Of a stretch of 64,000 bases of DNA, positions 42,346 through 51,469 are shown one piece after another; position 1 is the stretch's first letter; each line of letters opens with the position of its first letter. The notes beneath the pieces were generated by a model. It saw only the letters and a program-made list of their open reading frames with translations, had not been told where the DNA came from and ran no database searches. This stretch comes from Breviolum minutum Mf 1.05b.01. Taxonomy: Eukaryota; Sar; Dinophyceae; Suessiales; Symbiodiniaceae. Made by a program: the position numbers and the translations under genes. The stretch spans positions 198,761 through 262,760 of the forward strand of contig DF239023.1 of assembly GCA_000507305.1 (NCBI GenBank), given 5' to 3'.

Positions 42346-42652
42346 TTGTTCGATGCTTGGAAAAAATGAAAGAATATCCCAAATGGTGGTGAAACACGGT
42401 GATTTCCTATGGTAGGATCTATCCCTAAGGATCCAAACCCCTCCCGATCGAGCAGGACTGGTTCGGGTTAATCTCTTTCTTAGGATACACAAACAGATCC
42501 TCAGGGAGTTATTTGCTATGGTAGAATCACCCATGAAAAAAATCACCAAACAAACCCAGACCATCCATGAGACTGGTATATTTACCTACATGAATGGTTG
42601 ATTTGTATGGTTTTCATGTAGGTTAAATATGCCAGTCCCCATGGTATGGGTA
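42346..42652. repeat. Family Q copy, inverted second copy, and family G element (42,566-42,652)
   Basis: CCCAAATGGTGGTGAAACACGG then CTATGGTAGGATC. TTGCTATGGTAGAATCACCC repeats part of it. CATGAGACTGGTATATTTACC and TTAAATATGCCAGTCCCCATGG are the G arms. Confidence 0.65.
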
Positions 42653-42664
42653 TGGAAAAAATCA

Positions 42665-42747
42665 CACCCAGTGACTGATATTGCGGTTCACTCGCAGCTC
42701 CTCCCGGGTCCGCAGGTAGTCGGCCTTGGCCTCGGGCTTCGAGGTTA
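42665..42747 (-). CDS. Short coding-like exon candidate (unknown)
   Basis: The minus frame reads SKPEAKADYLRTREELRVNR then NISHWV and stops. The codons are G/C-ending (GAG GCC AAG GCC GAC TAC CTG), unlike anything nearby, which is the strongest compositional coding signal outside the retroelement. Flanking DNA turns AT-rich abruptly. The peptide is helical and charged. I do not recognise the protein. Exon limits are uncertain: GG/GTGTGA could be a donor. Confidence 0.4.
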
Positions 42748-42834
42748 CAGATACCAAAAGGTAGGTGGATCGTAAAGGGTGCGAAAATAAACCAATATGT
42801 AGGGACGGTTAGCCATCTACTTTTCTACTACTGT

Positions 42835-42920
42835 AATAATCTGGCCTTAAATGGAATCATATTTCACCCAACCGGAAGATTTCCTTGAAATAGCTGGGCA
42901 TTTCCCTGAAACGCAGCTAC
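42835..42920. repeat. Family K left half
   Basis: TCTGGCCTTAAATGGAATCATATTTCACCC, GAAATAGCTGGGCATTTCCC and CAGCTACATTTTG. The GTGAGGTCG right half is missing. Confidence 0.55.
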
Positions 42921-43580
42921 ATTTTGTTGAAATGGTTCCCTCTTCCCCATGGGAACTCGTACGATTGATGGGTTTGAAAAAAAGTTTCAAATTCCTAGGA
43001 AGGTCCTCCCAGTTGTGTAGCACCTGCAATGACTTGGTAAATTTGTTTTTCAGATGGTTCCTTGACAAGTACTGTAAAGCAGGAAGGCCCTCAAAATTGT
43101 GATTCAATAGAGTGATATAAGTCTGTAAGGCCAGGGTTATTCCATTCATTACTGGTAGAAAAACCCTCCCTAAAACAATTTTAGCACCTGAAAAACAATG
43201 GTTGGAAGATGAAATCCCTTTTGGGTCCTGGCCAATTTTACGGAGGCTAGTTGGTGGTTTGTCTCAAATCCATTTGAACAAATAGATCTTGAATCCCACC
43301 ATGATTAAGGGTAATTCCTAGCAAATTATACTCTGGAAGTCAGAAAAAACATTCGAAACAAAAAAAAACATCGTTGCACCAAAGACTGTTTGCTTCAAGG
43401 TAGAGAATGTTAATCATCCCAAAACTGTTTTTTTGATCATTTTCAAAAGTTAGGTGATTCAGAGCACCCCAAACATAAAAATCTCTTCCCCTCATCTTCA
43501 AGTTCCCCAAAATATTTGAAACCAGGGTTCGAGTCTAGCTACCTGATATATTGGCAACTGGGAGCTTAGTTCCAAATATA
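42921..43580. other. No gene; weak F and D fragments
   Basis: AACCCTCCCTAAAACAATTTTAG (43,163) is an F left end and GCTAGTTGGTGGTTTGTCTC (43,248) a D left end. Neither has a partner end. Confidence 0.4.
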
Positions 43581-43756
43581 TACTTGGAGGATCATCCCAG
43601 GACTTGAATCAGGACTTGTAAGTGGTTGATAACTATGGTCTATGGTTAGTATGTCCCCTAAGGATCGGGTTGTGGGACCCCTTCCAAATGGCCTTGCCAT
43701 GGTTTATACATGGGGGTGATCCTAACTACTTACTAACTGGCAGGATCGTCCAAGTA
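43581..43756. repeat. Family C element, longest copy
   Basis: TACTTGGAGGATCATCCCAGG and CTGGCAGGATCGTCCAAGTA. A duplicated GGACTTG (GGACTTGAATCAGGACTTG) extends the left arm. Confidence 0.75.
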
Positions 43757-43796
43757 GGGAGCTGGAAGATTGAGGGTTCAACCATCATTATGGCTG

Positions 43797-43950
43797 GTCA
43801 ACCTACCCCCCCCAAACATACCACCCCGCAGAAATAAGGCCTTATGCTCAAGGGTTATTAACCATTGGTTTCCTGTAATAAAGCCGGCTATGCAACCCTT
43901 ATTTATCTTATTTCTGGAGGGGGGTGGTACGTTAGGGTGGGTAGGTTGAG
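43797..43950. repeat. Family R element, best copy
   Basis: CAACCTACCCCCCCCAAAC and GGGTGGGTAGGTTGA are the outer arms. CCGCAGAAATAAGGCCTTA and CTTATTTCTGGAGG are the inner arms. Confidence 0.75.
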
Positions 43951-44099
43951 TATAGCCATGACATCATCAAACGTGTGGAACTTATCACAACATCAAAACC
44001 AAGGATCCAGAATTTACATCTCCTTGAGGTGCCATCGCAACGGAATTAGCTCCTTGGTGGAAAAGGTCATGTAACCCATACGGAATCCATGCTTGGATG

Positions 44100-44350
44100 A
44101 TTTGGATGTCCCAGGAAGTTAGGATCAATGGTTAGTAACTGGGGTATAACCGAGTTGTAACTGGTGTATATTGGGGTGAAATATACCACTGATCCTCACC
44201 TTTGATCCTAACTTCCTGGGACATCCAAGTGGGACGATGATAATATGACCCCTACATTGGGATCTACATAGGATCCATGGGACTGATATATTTTCCTACA
44301 TTTAAGTTGTAAAAAATCAAGTGAATGTAGGCATAATATCCATCTTTCTG
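44100..44350. repeat. Family B element (44,100-44,232) and family G element (44,266-44,345)
   Basis: TTTGGATGTCCCAGGAAGTTAGG pairs with CCTAACTTCCTGGGACATCCAA exactly, with a GTGTATATTGGGGTGAAATATACC centre. GGATCCATGGGACTGATATAT then GAATGTAGGCATAATATCC is G. Confidence 0.8.
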
Positions 44351-44379
44351 GGCAAATTAATGGCAAATTACTATAGTTC

Positions 44380-44480
44380 CTAAACCTGAATTACGGGGAT
44401 TTTGGAGGATTCCCTTACTGTTCACCACCATTTGGGGTGACGGTTCCCGGCGGGAACAGGTCGCTATAGTTTGCCCAGAA
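44380..44480. repeat. Family K right half with an inserted palindrome
   Basis: GATTCCCTTACTGTTCACCACC, ATTTGGGGTGACGG, TTCCCGGCGGGAA, CAGGTCGCTATAGTTTGCCCAGA. The 13-base GTTCCCGGCGGGAAC replaces the TGTGAG found in other copies. Confidence 0.65.
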
Positions 44481-44510
44481 TAAACTAAATGTAGGTAATT
44501 ATACCATCCC

Positions 44511-44633
44511 TACTGGGATGTCCATGGTACTTAGTAACTGGGTTATAACCCCTATATAAGTAGGTTATAAGTCCCACAAGTAGGTTATAAACCAGTTACT
44601 AACTAGTTACTAACTTCCATGGACATCCAAGTA
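44511..44633. repeat. Family A element, best-preserved copy
   Basis: TACTGGGATGTCCATGG and CCATGGACATCCAAGTA are the outer arms, followed inward by TTAGTAACT and AGTTACTAA. Core begins GGGTTATAACCCC and is shared base for base with family H. Confidence 0.95.
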
Positions 44634-44757
44634 AGAATCCCGACCGCTCCCTAGAATAGGATTTTTCGGGTTCCAATCCCATCCGAAAAGAGTAGGATTT
44701 TTTGGATATAAATCTCTTCCTTATGACTATGACATACCTGGATTCTTAGGATATATA
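44631..44757. repeat. Family P element, inverted, abutting family A
   Basis: GTAAGAATCCCGACC at the left, ATACCTGGATTCTTAGGATATA at the right. It contains AGAATAGGATTTTTCGGGTTCC. It shares the TA with the A element beside it. Confidence 0.65.
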
Positions 44758-44959
44758 CATGGATGGTATGTTTTTTTGTTGTTCTCCGAAACGCAGAACA
44801 CCGTTGAATTTTTCATGCCCATCGAAGGATCCCATCAAAAACTGGTTTGGGTGCTTTTCCCCCCATGTCAGGATGCAAGGAACCACCCAGAATATATTGG
44901 ATGTTTATTAGGAGATCGCTTTTAAACCTGCATTTGCCACTGTTACTGGCATGGGGCCA

Positions 44960-45065
44960 CATCGAATGTATGGTATGTATGGTATACTGTTTACCTATAC
45001 ATGAATAGTTGATTTTTGTGGGACGAGTAAATGGAGGCAAAAACTACTATACATGGATCCTATGG
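44960..45065. repeat. Family G element, left arm duplicated
   Basis: GAATGTATGGTATGTATGGTATAC repeats the arm word. CTATACATGGATCCTATGGG is the right end. Confidence 0.65.
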
Positions 45066-45201
45066 GTAATGACGCGCAATGATGGCCCCCAGTATGGAGG
45101 CCTAAAAATGTCTGAACATACCTACAGTATGCCGTATCGTCATTGGACCCTCAAAAAGCCCATTTCAAAAGACCAAAGCTCAGGTACAGCATTCGGTAGA
45201 C

Positions 45202-45337
45202 TACTGGGATGTCCATGGAAGTTAGTAACTGGTTAGTAAGTTGGTTTATAACCTATTTACGGGGCTTATGACCTCCTTATACGGATTATAATCCATTTAC
45301 TACCCATGTTACCAAGTACCGGCAGGACATCCCAGTA
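45202..45337. repeat. Family A element
   Basis: TACTGGGATGTCCATGGAAG and ACCGGCAGGACATCCCAGTA. Confidence 0.9.
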
Positions 45338-45579
45338 GTGAATGGCTAGATATTTGTGTGTGTTTTCCCAAAGCCCATTGGAAAAAATATGCGCAGTCGC
45401 CAAATTTGGATCATGAAACAACAAAAAGGCGACAGAAGCCCAAGTCATACTGCGTCCCATCGCCCCCAACAGCCCATCCCCTCCTTGATTGCTTGAAGCA
45501 GCTCCGCTAGAGGAGGCGGCCTATAGATCCAAAAGACATCAGCGAAATCAAAGAATTCGAAAGAAGTTATAATCTAAGA

Positions 45580-45663
45580 AATCTCCAACAGGACCCACTG
45601 AACGGACCCCTAAACCTGAGTATCTAATAGCACTAGCACCTTACATGGGGGTCCGTTGGTAAG
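45580..45663 (+). repeat. Second copy of the 3' end of the 51.5 kb coding fragment
   Basis: AAATCTCCAACAGGACCC, AAACCTGAGTATCTAATAGC, AGCACCTTAC and GGGTCCGTTGGTAAGG occur in the same order as on the minus strand at 51,515-51,412. Upstream sequence differs, so only the tail is shared. Confidence 0.7.
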
Positions 45664-45720
45664 GTCCCATTCAATTTTTGATGGATATAACAAGAGCAGG
45701 CAACCTTAGGGGAGTGTCTA

Positions 45721-46035
45721 TACTGGGATGTCCTGCTGGTACTTAGGATCAATGGATCATTTTTTTTGTATAAGTATAGGTTGTATACGTTCATAGGTTA
45801 TGAATTCTAAGGAATCAGTAACTTCCAGCCGGACGTCCTCAAAGGTAACCATTGGACCCCAAGTCCCTAAACTTTCGAAGTGTTGAAAACCTGAAAATAT
45901 GGGGGTTATAAATGTTATAACCCCGGAGCTACCATGGTACAAGTAGGTGTTTTTGTTTTCTAAATACAGTAGGTGAAACAAACAAACTTACGATCATGAT
46001 ATGTTACGATCACTTCCGGCCGGGACATCCCAGTA
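45721..46035. repeat. Family A material: one copy plus a second right end
   Basis: TACTGGGATGTCCTGCTGG to CTTCCAGCCGGACGTCCTC (45,721-45,840) is one unit. CGATCACTTCCGGCCGGGACATCCCAGTA (46,007-46,035) is another right end with no left partner. Confidence 0.65.
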
Positions 46036-46209
46036 CCCTTGGTTTAGTTGAAGGTGATTGTCACCATCAACCCACCATTTTGGGAGAATATATTGAAACC
46101 TGCCTTTCTTTTCTTGAGGATTCTGGGCTTCCAAATAGCTCCTCATTGAGTGTTTGAAATACATCATCTCCCTAGCTTCTGACCTCTCCCCCAAAATCAC
46201 AGGGTAGCT

Positions 46210-46280
46210 AGGGGATTTCCCTTCCTCAGCTACTGGGATTTTGGTCGTGTTAGGTCGTTATAATTTGACCAGATATTAAT
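46210..46280. repeat. Family K right half
   Basis: GGGGATTTCCCTTCCTCAGC, TTTTGGTCGTGTTAGGTCG, TTATAATTTGACCAGATATT. Confidence 0.65.
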
Positions 46281-46290
46281 TGATCCTTAC

Positions 46291-46397
46291 TACCCTAAGA
46301 ATCCTTTGGACCCTTTAATGGAAGGGTTCCTGTATAGCAGGGGTGTTTTAGGGTCCTCAAAACTAGCCATTTTTGAGGGGTCAGGATTCTTAGGGTA
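46291..46397. repeat. Family O element, best copy
   Basis: TACCCTAAGAATCC and GGATTCTTAGGGTA are exact 14-base inverted ends. ACTAGCCATTTTTGAGGGG is internal. Confidence 0.9.
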
Positions 46398-46677
46398 GGT
46401 GGTGATTCACTAATCTTCCCTAAGGTTTCCCCAATCTTCCCGTTTGGAATCCTTAAGATCAAGCATCCCCCAACCCAAAACCAATTCTGAACCCAGCGCA
46501 CCGTACGGCTAAAACTTGGCATCAAAGACCTGCATGTCCAAGGAAGGCTGGGAAAAGCAACGGAAAAACTCGGGCCTTTTAAGCTATCCCATATCCCAAA
46601 TTTACCTAGATTTACCGTAAAAATCAACGAAATGTACGTAGGTAAATATACCATACATGGATGCTATGGGATATGGG
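46398..46677. repeat. Repeat N copy (46,398-46,460) and family G element (46,590-46,677)
   Basis: GGTGGTGATTCACTAATCTTCCC then TTCCCGTTTGGAATCCTTAAG. CCCATATCCCAAATTTACC and GTAGGTAAATATACCATAC bound the G copy. Confidence 0.65.
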
Positions 46678-47027
46678 ATCCGTTTTGCTTTATATGTTTA
46701 CTTCCATGAATGGCTGAAATCTGTATCGAAAATTAACATAACTATAATTTTAGAAAAAAACATTGGACACCAAAATCCTCACATGTTAGTCTGAAATTTC
46801 CTCTTCAAAACAGTGATTTTTAGGGTCACTAGTACTCGATGATGTCTGATATTCTTATGTAAAATTATGTATCATATATGCTCCATGGGACTGGAATTTG
46901 CACTTACATCAGCGGCTGATTTTTATACTAAATTAATATATAGCTTATCGTATATTTGCGACTCTTCGATGGTTAGAAAATGTGAAGCAAGAATATATTC
47001 CGTAGTACTTCAGGATGATGATATAAC
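46678..47027. other. No feature recognised
   Basis: Only a G stub (GCTCCATGGGACTGGAATTTGC) near 46,880. Confidence 0.4.
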
Positions 47028-47146
47028 TACAAGGTGGGCCCCTACCAGTTATGAGTAGGGCTATAACGCCACTTATAGGGGTGATTTCACCCCAGTTAAC
47101 CCATTTATTTTCAGCCAATTAAAACTGGTAGGGGCCCACCTTGTAG
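47028..47146. repeat. Family I element, best copy
   Basis: TACAAGGTGGGCCCCTACCAG and CTGGTAGGGGCCCACCTTGTA are exact 21-base inverted ends. CTTATAGGGGTGATTTCACCCC sits inside. Confidence 0.95.
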
Positions 47147-47235
47147 AAATTTTCCTTTCAATTGTATCAAAAACAATACAGTGAGACTTTTAACTGAACT
47201 CACATCTAATTGGAACATCGACTCAAACCTTTATA

Positions 47236-47330
47236 CCCATAGGATCCATGTATGGTATATTTACCTACATTTGGTTGATTTTTATGGTAAATGTAGGCAA
47301 ATATACCATACATGGATCCTAGGGGATATA
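47236..47330. repeat. Family G element, near-perfect hairpin
   Basis: ATAGGATCCATGTATGGTATATTTACCTACATTT pairs across a 15-base loop with AAATGTAGGCAAATATACC and ATACATGGATCCTA. Confidence 0.95.
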
Positions 47331-47779
47331 CTCTTGGTCTACCCCAAAAGTAGCCCCAGGATGCAATCGTTGGGCCCGATCCTAAAAAAATGGTTCGAAT
47401 GTCATGCGATCGTGGTGACGAGCCAGCATCCTGCGAACGGGGGGGGGCAGTTCCAATATACACTCAACTTCTACTACCGCACTTCTCTGAATTGATCCTT
47501 TTCCCTGATGGTAAATAAGTCGTTAAGTGGTTTGGGTTGGTGGGTTGGGATTCTAGGGGTACACCTATGAATCCCGGCCAATCCCGGCATCATTTTCGGA
47601 GATCCAATCGGAATCCAAACCACCAAACGCCCCAAACCACCACTTTACCTCCATGATTCCTCCATGTATGGATTATTTACCTACAGACATTAGGTGAAAC
47701 ATGGCCACATGAACACGGGGAAATGGCGAACGGTAAATATTCCCGTCCCATGGAGCAGTTGGGTTTGGTCTGACAGTTG
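47331..47779. other. No gene; weak family G at 47,655-47,755
   Basis: CCTCCATGTATGGATTATTTACC and GGTAAATATTCCCGTCCCATGG are diverged G ends. Confidence 0.45.
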
Positions 47780-47908
47780 ATACGTAGGATACGTGGATAG
47801 TAACCAGGGTTATAACCCGAATATAAGTGGGTTATATGTCCCCAAATCCTAGGGTTATAAACCTATCATATAACCAGTTACAATCCGTATCCTGAACCTC
47901 TAAGTACA
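47780..47908. repeat. Family H element, left end decayed
   Basis: ACGTAGGATACGTGGATAGTAACC and CCGTATCCTGAACCTCTAAGTA. TATATGTCCCCAAATCCTAGGG is shared (inverted) with 38.5 kb. Confidence 0.75.
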
Positions 47909-48059
47909 TACTCAGATACTCTTAAGGTCACGTTTTGGACCCCCTAAAGATCACCAAGAGAAAGATGTGAATCTGAGCTACGAAACCTGGAATGTATACG
48001 AACAACTTGAGACATCCCTCCTGTTTTGAGGGGAATGGCGAGAAATAATGGACACATGC

Positions 48060-48182
48060 ACCATATTAATCTGGCCGAATGATAGATGTCACCAACCTAG
48101 ATTTCCCTGAAATAATTATCTTCCTCAGCTACATTTTGAGTTGAGGTTGTGTGAGGTCACTATAATTTGACCAGACATTATT
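48060..48182. repeat. Family K element, full length
   Basis: AATCTGGCCGAATGATAGATG at the left, CACTATAATTTGACCAGACATT at the right. ACCAACCTAGATTTCCCTG inside. Confidence 0.75.
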
Positions 48183-48284
48183 ATAGATATTAATCGATCC
48201 TTTTAGGGTAAGAAATTTCAAGAACTTCCACTTCTGAGAAACAAAAAATCCAACTCAACACCCCTAATAGAACTCTCAAAGGGG

Positions 48285-48365
48285 AGGTGGTGATTCCCCC
48301 AATTTTCCCTAAGGTTCCCCAAATCTTCCCAGTTGGAATCCTTAGGGTTCCCCAGTTGTTACCCC
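48285..48365. repeat. Repeat N copy
   Basis: GGTGGTGATTCCCCCAATTTTCCC, CAAATCTTCCCAGTTGGAATCC, TTAGGGTTCCCCAG. Confidence 0.65.
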
Positions 48366-48485
48366 CCTCCCCCCCAAACAACCAGCTGCCTGGGTCGACT
48401 CGGTCGATTTGGATCTCGAGGACTTGAACTCCAAGGCAAACCTTCCTAGGCTGAAAAGCCACCGCAATTTCCATGGCGATCGTCG

Positions 48486-48612
48486 ACCACTTGGAGGATC
48501 ATCCCATGACGGACGTAAGTGGTTAATAAAAGAACTTCAGGTACCTAAAATATGAGGTACGAGTACTGAACGAACCTTATTTTTGGCCATTTTTGGGGGT
48601 GAGCTTTTTTTT
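48486..48612. repeat. Family C left half running into repeat S
   Basis: CCACTTGGAGGATCATCCCATG then GACGGACGTAAGTGG is cut at about 48,530 by TTCAGGTACCTAAAATATGAGG, the second copy of repeat S. Confidence 0.65.
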
Positions 48613-48690
48613 TAAATCTTACATAAGCCTTACTAATCCATACAGCTGAAACATTGGTGAGGATTCCTCCATTTTAGGTACCTGAAATGC

Positions 48691-49100
48691 TTGGTGAGGG
48701 TAGCTTCCAAAGACCAAAGGTGAGGAACGTAAACCACCCTTTGTCTTTGGGCATTGTTAATTTCACCAACAAAAACTCACATGACTGGCCGGAAAATCCA
48801 CCATGAATGAAGATGTATGTCCTATTGTTTTTTTGATGTTTCCAATGTCATATTAGTTTTTTTCAGGGGTGTGCTTTGGGCTTTGATTATACTAGCCAGT
48901 CTGATATATGATCAAGGATTTTATGAGCCTCTATTGCAATCATTACAGTAGTATCTGAGATGTTTTGTTTGAATGATCAACGGAATTTCGAATCGTTCGC
49001 TGCTGTCATCCAAGTATTTCTTTCGGTTGGGATGAACATCCTGGCGACTTCTATAGTTTTGATCAGACTAAGAATAACATCAGTGTACGATGTATTAGTA
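48691..49100. other. No feature recognised
   Basis: A possible decayed F element (TATTAGTTTTTTTCAGGGGTG) near 48,852. Otherwise unassigned. Confidence 0.4.
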
Positions 49101-49240
49101 TACTTAGAGGTTCAGGATACTTTAGGATCCGTGGATAGTAACCAGGGTTATAACCCCTATATAAGTGGGTTGTATGTCCCCTAACTAGGGTTGTAAAACT
49201 ACTTATAACCAGTTACTAAGTATCCTGAACCTAGTGTATA
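49101..49240. repeat. Family H element
   Basis: TACTTAGAGGTTCAGGATAC and AAGTATCCTGAACC. The core begins GGGTTATAACCCC and shares 22 identical bases with the 44.5 kb family A element. Confidence 0.9.
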
Positions 49241-49249
49241 TATTAATTA

Positions 49250-49372
49250 ATCCTTGTCAAATTATAGCGACCTCGCACGAGCTCACCCCAAAAGGTAGCT
49301 GAGGAAGGGAAATCCCCTTATTTCAGGGAAATCTAGGTTGGTGAAATATTATGATTTGGCCAGAAATTCACA
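49250..49372. repeat. Family K element, inverted orientation
   Basis: TTGTCAAATTATAGCGACCTCGCACG, AAGGTAGCTGAGGAAGGGAAATCC, CTAGGTTGGTGAAATATTATG, ATTTGGCCAGA, that is, the complement of the 48.1 kb order. Confidence 0.8.
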
Positions 49373-49704
49373 ATCATGATAGATACGTGATACGTATATC
49401 ACTTCTATACCAGCAATCTATTGTCTTTGATGTTTTCAATACTACCGACCTCCAACCCCAAGCAGAAAGGATGCACCAATACATAGTGAGTATTTGGGTA
49501 TCAAATTGTCTGAAATATCCAAGCGTATCGGTCCAAAATTCATGTACTTTCTAGCACCTTTGTTTATTGTTTTCACCTTCTTTAAACCCCAATTTCAACA
49601 TCGACGCAAAAAAGCTCGGAAAGTGCTACTAACTCATACAACCAGATCAGGTTTGGTTACGAGTTTCACCATTTAAACCTGTCTGACTCAGCTAATGGCT
49701 AACA
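49373..49704. other. No feature recognised
   Basis: Open frames at 49,351-49,676 show no motif. Confidence 0.4.
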
Positions 49705-49985
49705 TGTGCACCCCCAAAATTTAGCAGCTGGTTCACCTGAAAATAAAAAATCAATGGCTTATAAACGACCATTGGTTTCCTTCAATAAGGCCTTATTAAA
49801 AGAACCCTTATTTCTTGGGGGACGGGGACGGGTACGTCGGGGAGGGGGTGCTTGGAGGATCATCCCAGTTGGTAAGTGGAGTAAGTGGTTAGCCAACCCC
49901 CATTTATAAGCCATGAAAAGCCCATTTGGAAGGGGAATATAACCCTACTTAAAATAAACCTACGATCACCATGGTTGGTGATGCC
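49705..49985. repeat. Family R element (49,705-49,848) and family C left part (49,850-49,985)
   Basis: CAATAAGGCCTTATTAAAAG and CCCTTATTTCTTGGGGG mark R. GCTTGGAGGATCATCCCAGTTGG to AAATAAACCTACGATCACCATGG is a C copy without its right end. Confidence 0.55.
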
Positions 49986-50154
49986 AATGCTTACCTTTTT
50001 TCCAAGATTCTGCTAGAGAAGACATCCGATTACGCATCCGCCGCAATGCCAGGACGGCTGAACCCGCAACGGCCTGTAGGTCTCACTGGTGGATCATGGT
50101 GCAAGGTGAGCCCAAATGGAATTTCACCCCTATAAATGGCCAAAAATCAATGGG

Positions 50155-50290
50155 TACTTACAGGTTCAGGATACTTAGGATACGTGGATAGTAACCAGGG
50201 TTATAACCCCTATAAGTGAGTTATATGTCCCCTAACTAGGGTTATAAACCTACATATAACCAGTTACTAAGTATCCTGAACCTCTAAGTA
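50155..50290. repeat. Family H element, best copy
   Basis: TACTTACAGGTTCAGGATAC and GTATCCTGAACCTCTAAGTA. GGATACGTGGATAGTAACCAGG and TAAACCTACATATAACC inside. Confidence 0.9.
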
Positions 50291-50408
50291 CCCTCCCTGA
50301 AACTAACATAGCACCTCCAAAGATGACATCTCAAAAGGAAACTTCCTCGTCTTCCAACCACATCAATTGTAAAAAGCAATTTCCATCTTAGTTTCAGGGG
50401 TTGGGTAA
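50289..50408. repeat. Family F element abutting family H
   Basis: TACCCTCCCTGAAACTAACATAG begins in the TA that ends family H. CTTAGTTTCAGGGGTTGGGTA ends it. Confidence 0.75.
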
Positions 50409-51309
50409 CTGGGGTGAAAATAATCCCTCTAAAACGAGGGGAGGCATTTTACCTTACTTGATCTACTTGTGTTACTTATAACTGGTGACTTTGGGTCCAC
50501 CCTTTGTACCAAAAGATTCTATGCGGATGTTTTGGGTGTGAAATTTAGGGCCAAAAAAGTCCTTCAGAATTGCTGGGTCAAGTAATCACATCTTGAGGTG
50601 GTCGGCAAAAAGTAAAGCTTACTTCACCTGGTGGGTTTATCTTCATAAAACCCCATGGAAAAACAGGGAAAAAAAGGACGCAAGAGATAAACTCCAAAAA
50701 ATTGACCAAGAGTAATAAATGTATAGGTGCCATGTAGGTACCGTCATTTTTTGGGTTGCATGTTAGGTACCCCGACGGGATTTTTGAAATATAAGACCAG
50801 CCCTAAAACATAGGTTTCCAGGAACTTGAAGGGATTCCCCATGGAGACCCTATCTGTAAGATAAATATGCTATTGGCTCACTCAGGAATTTCAAATCTTT
50901 TAGGTTAAAAATTGATGGCATCCCAAAAGTGTAAAAGTGCCATCATATCCTAGTTACTGGTGTGTTCCCACCTATTTGAAATATGCGTCAGTCAAAATGT
51001 CCATCCTTGCCTTCTAACATTTGTGGCAAAAGTAAAAATGACCAGTTTCTGAATGAAGTTTCATTACCTTTAATCCACGTGTGGTGCATTTACTTACACT
51101 AATGATGATGAATGACCATGAATCGGTGATATTGATGCTAGGTGAGGTACAAACTTTAAGTTCAAAAACCATTCTGGCAGGATTGCGCAATATTGAATCT
51201 TTAACAGCACAGGAAATGAGTTTGGGACACTTATCATCTCTTAAAAGTAACCAAACAGTTGAAAAACTGACTCAGAAATTTCCCAGTTTACACCCCTGAA
51301 CACTGATGG
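50409..51309. other. No gene; family I half (50,409-50,515) and diverged D (50,950-51,045)
   Basis: TAACTGGGGTGAAAATAATCCC ... TGGGTCCACCCTTTGTACC is I-like. CTAGTTACTGGTGTGTTCCCACC ... GTCAGTCAAAATG is D-like. A GGTACCGTCATTTTTTGGG / CATGTTAGGTACC pair lies at 50,737-50,772. Confidence 0.4.
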
Positions 51310-51405
51310 CTGCTATAGTCACCAATTTCCCTTCCAAAAAGCTACCTTTTGGGGGGGCCCAGGTCATCCTAGGTCGGTTCTTGAGGTCGTGTTTTAATAT
51401 TGAGG
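51310..51405. repeat. Family K right half
   Basis: ATTTCCCTTCCAAAAAGCTACC, GGCCCAGGTCATCCTAGGTCGG and TTGAGGTCGTGTTTTAAT. Confidence 0.55.
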
Positions 51406-51469
51406 TAGCGACCCTTACCAACGGACCCCTAGGGTAAGGCGCTGGAGCTATTTTAGATATATTAGATAC

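Noticed and set aside
43505-43545. tRNA B-box-like GGGTTCGAGTCTAGC
   Set aside because: The preceding 75 bases do not fold into D and anticodon arms and there is no A box or acceptor pairing.
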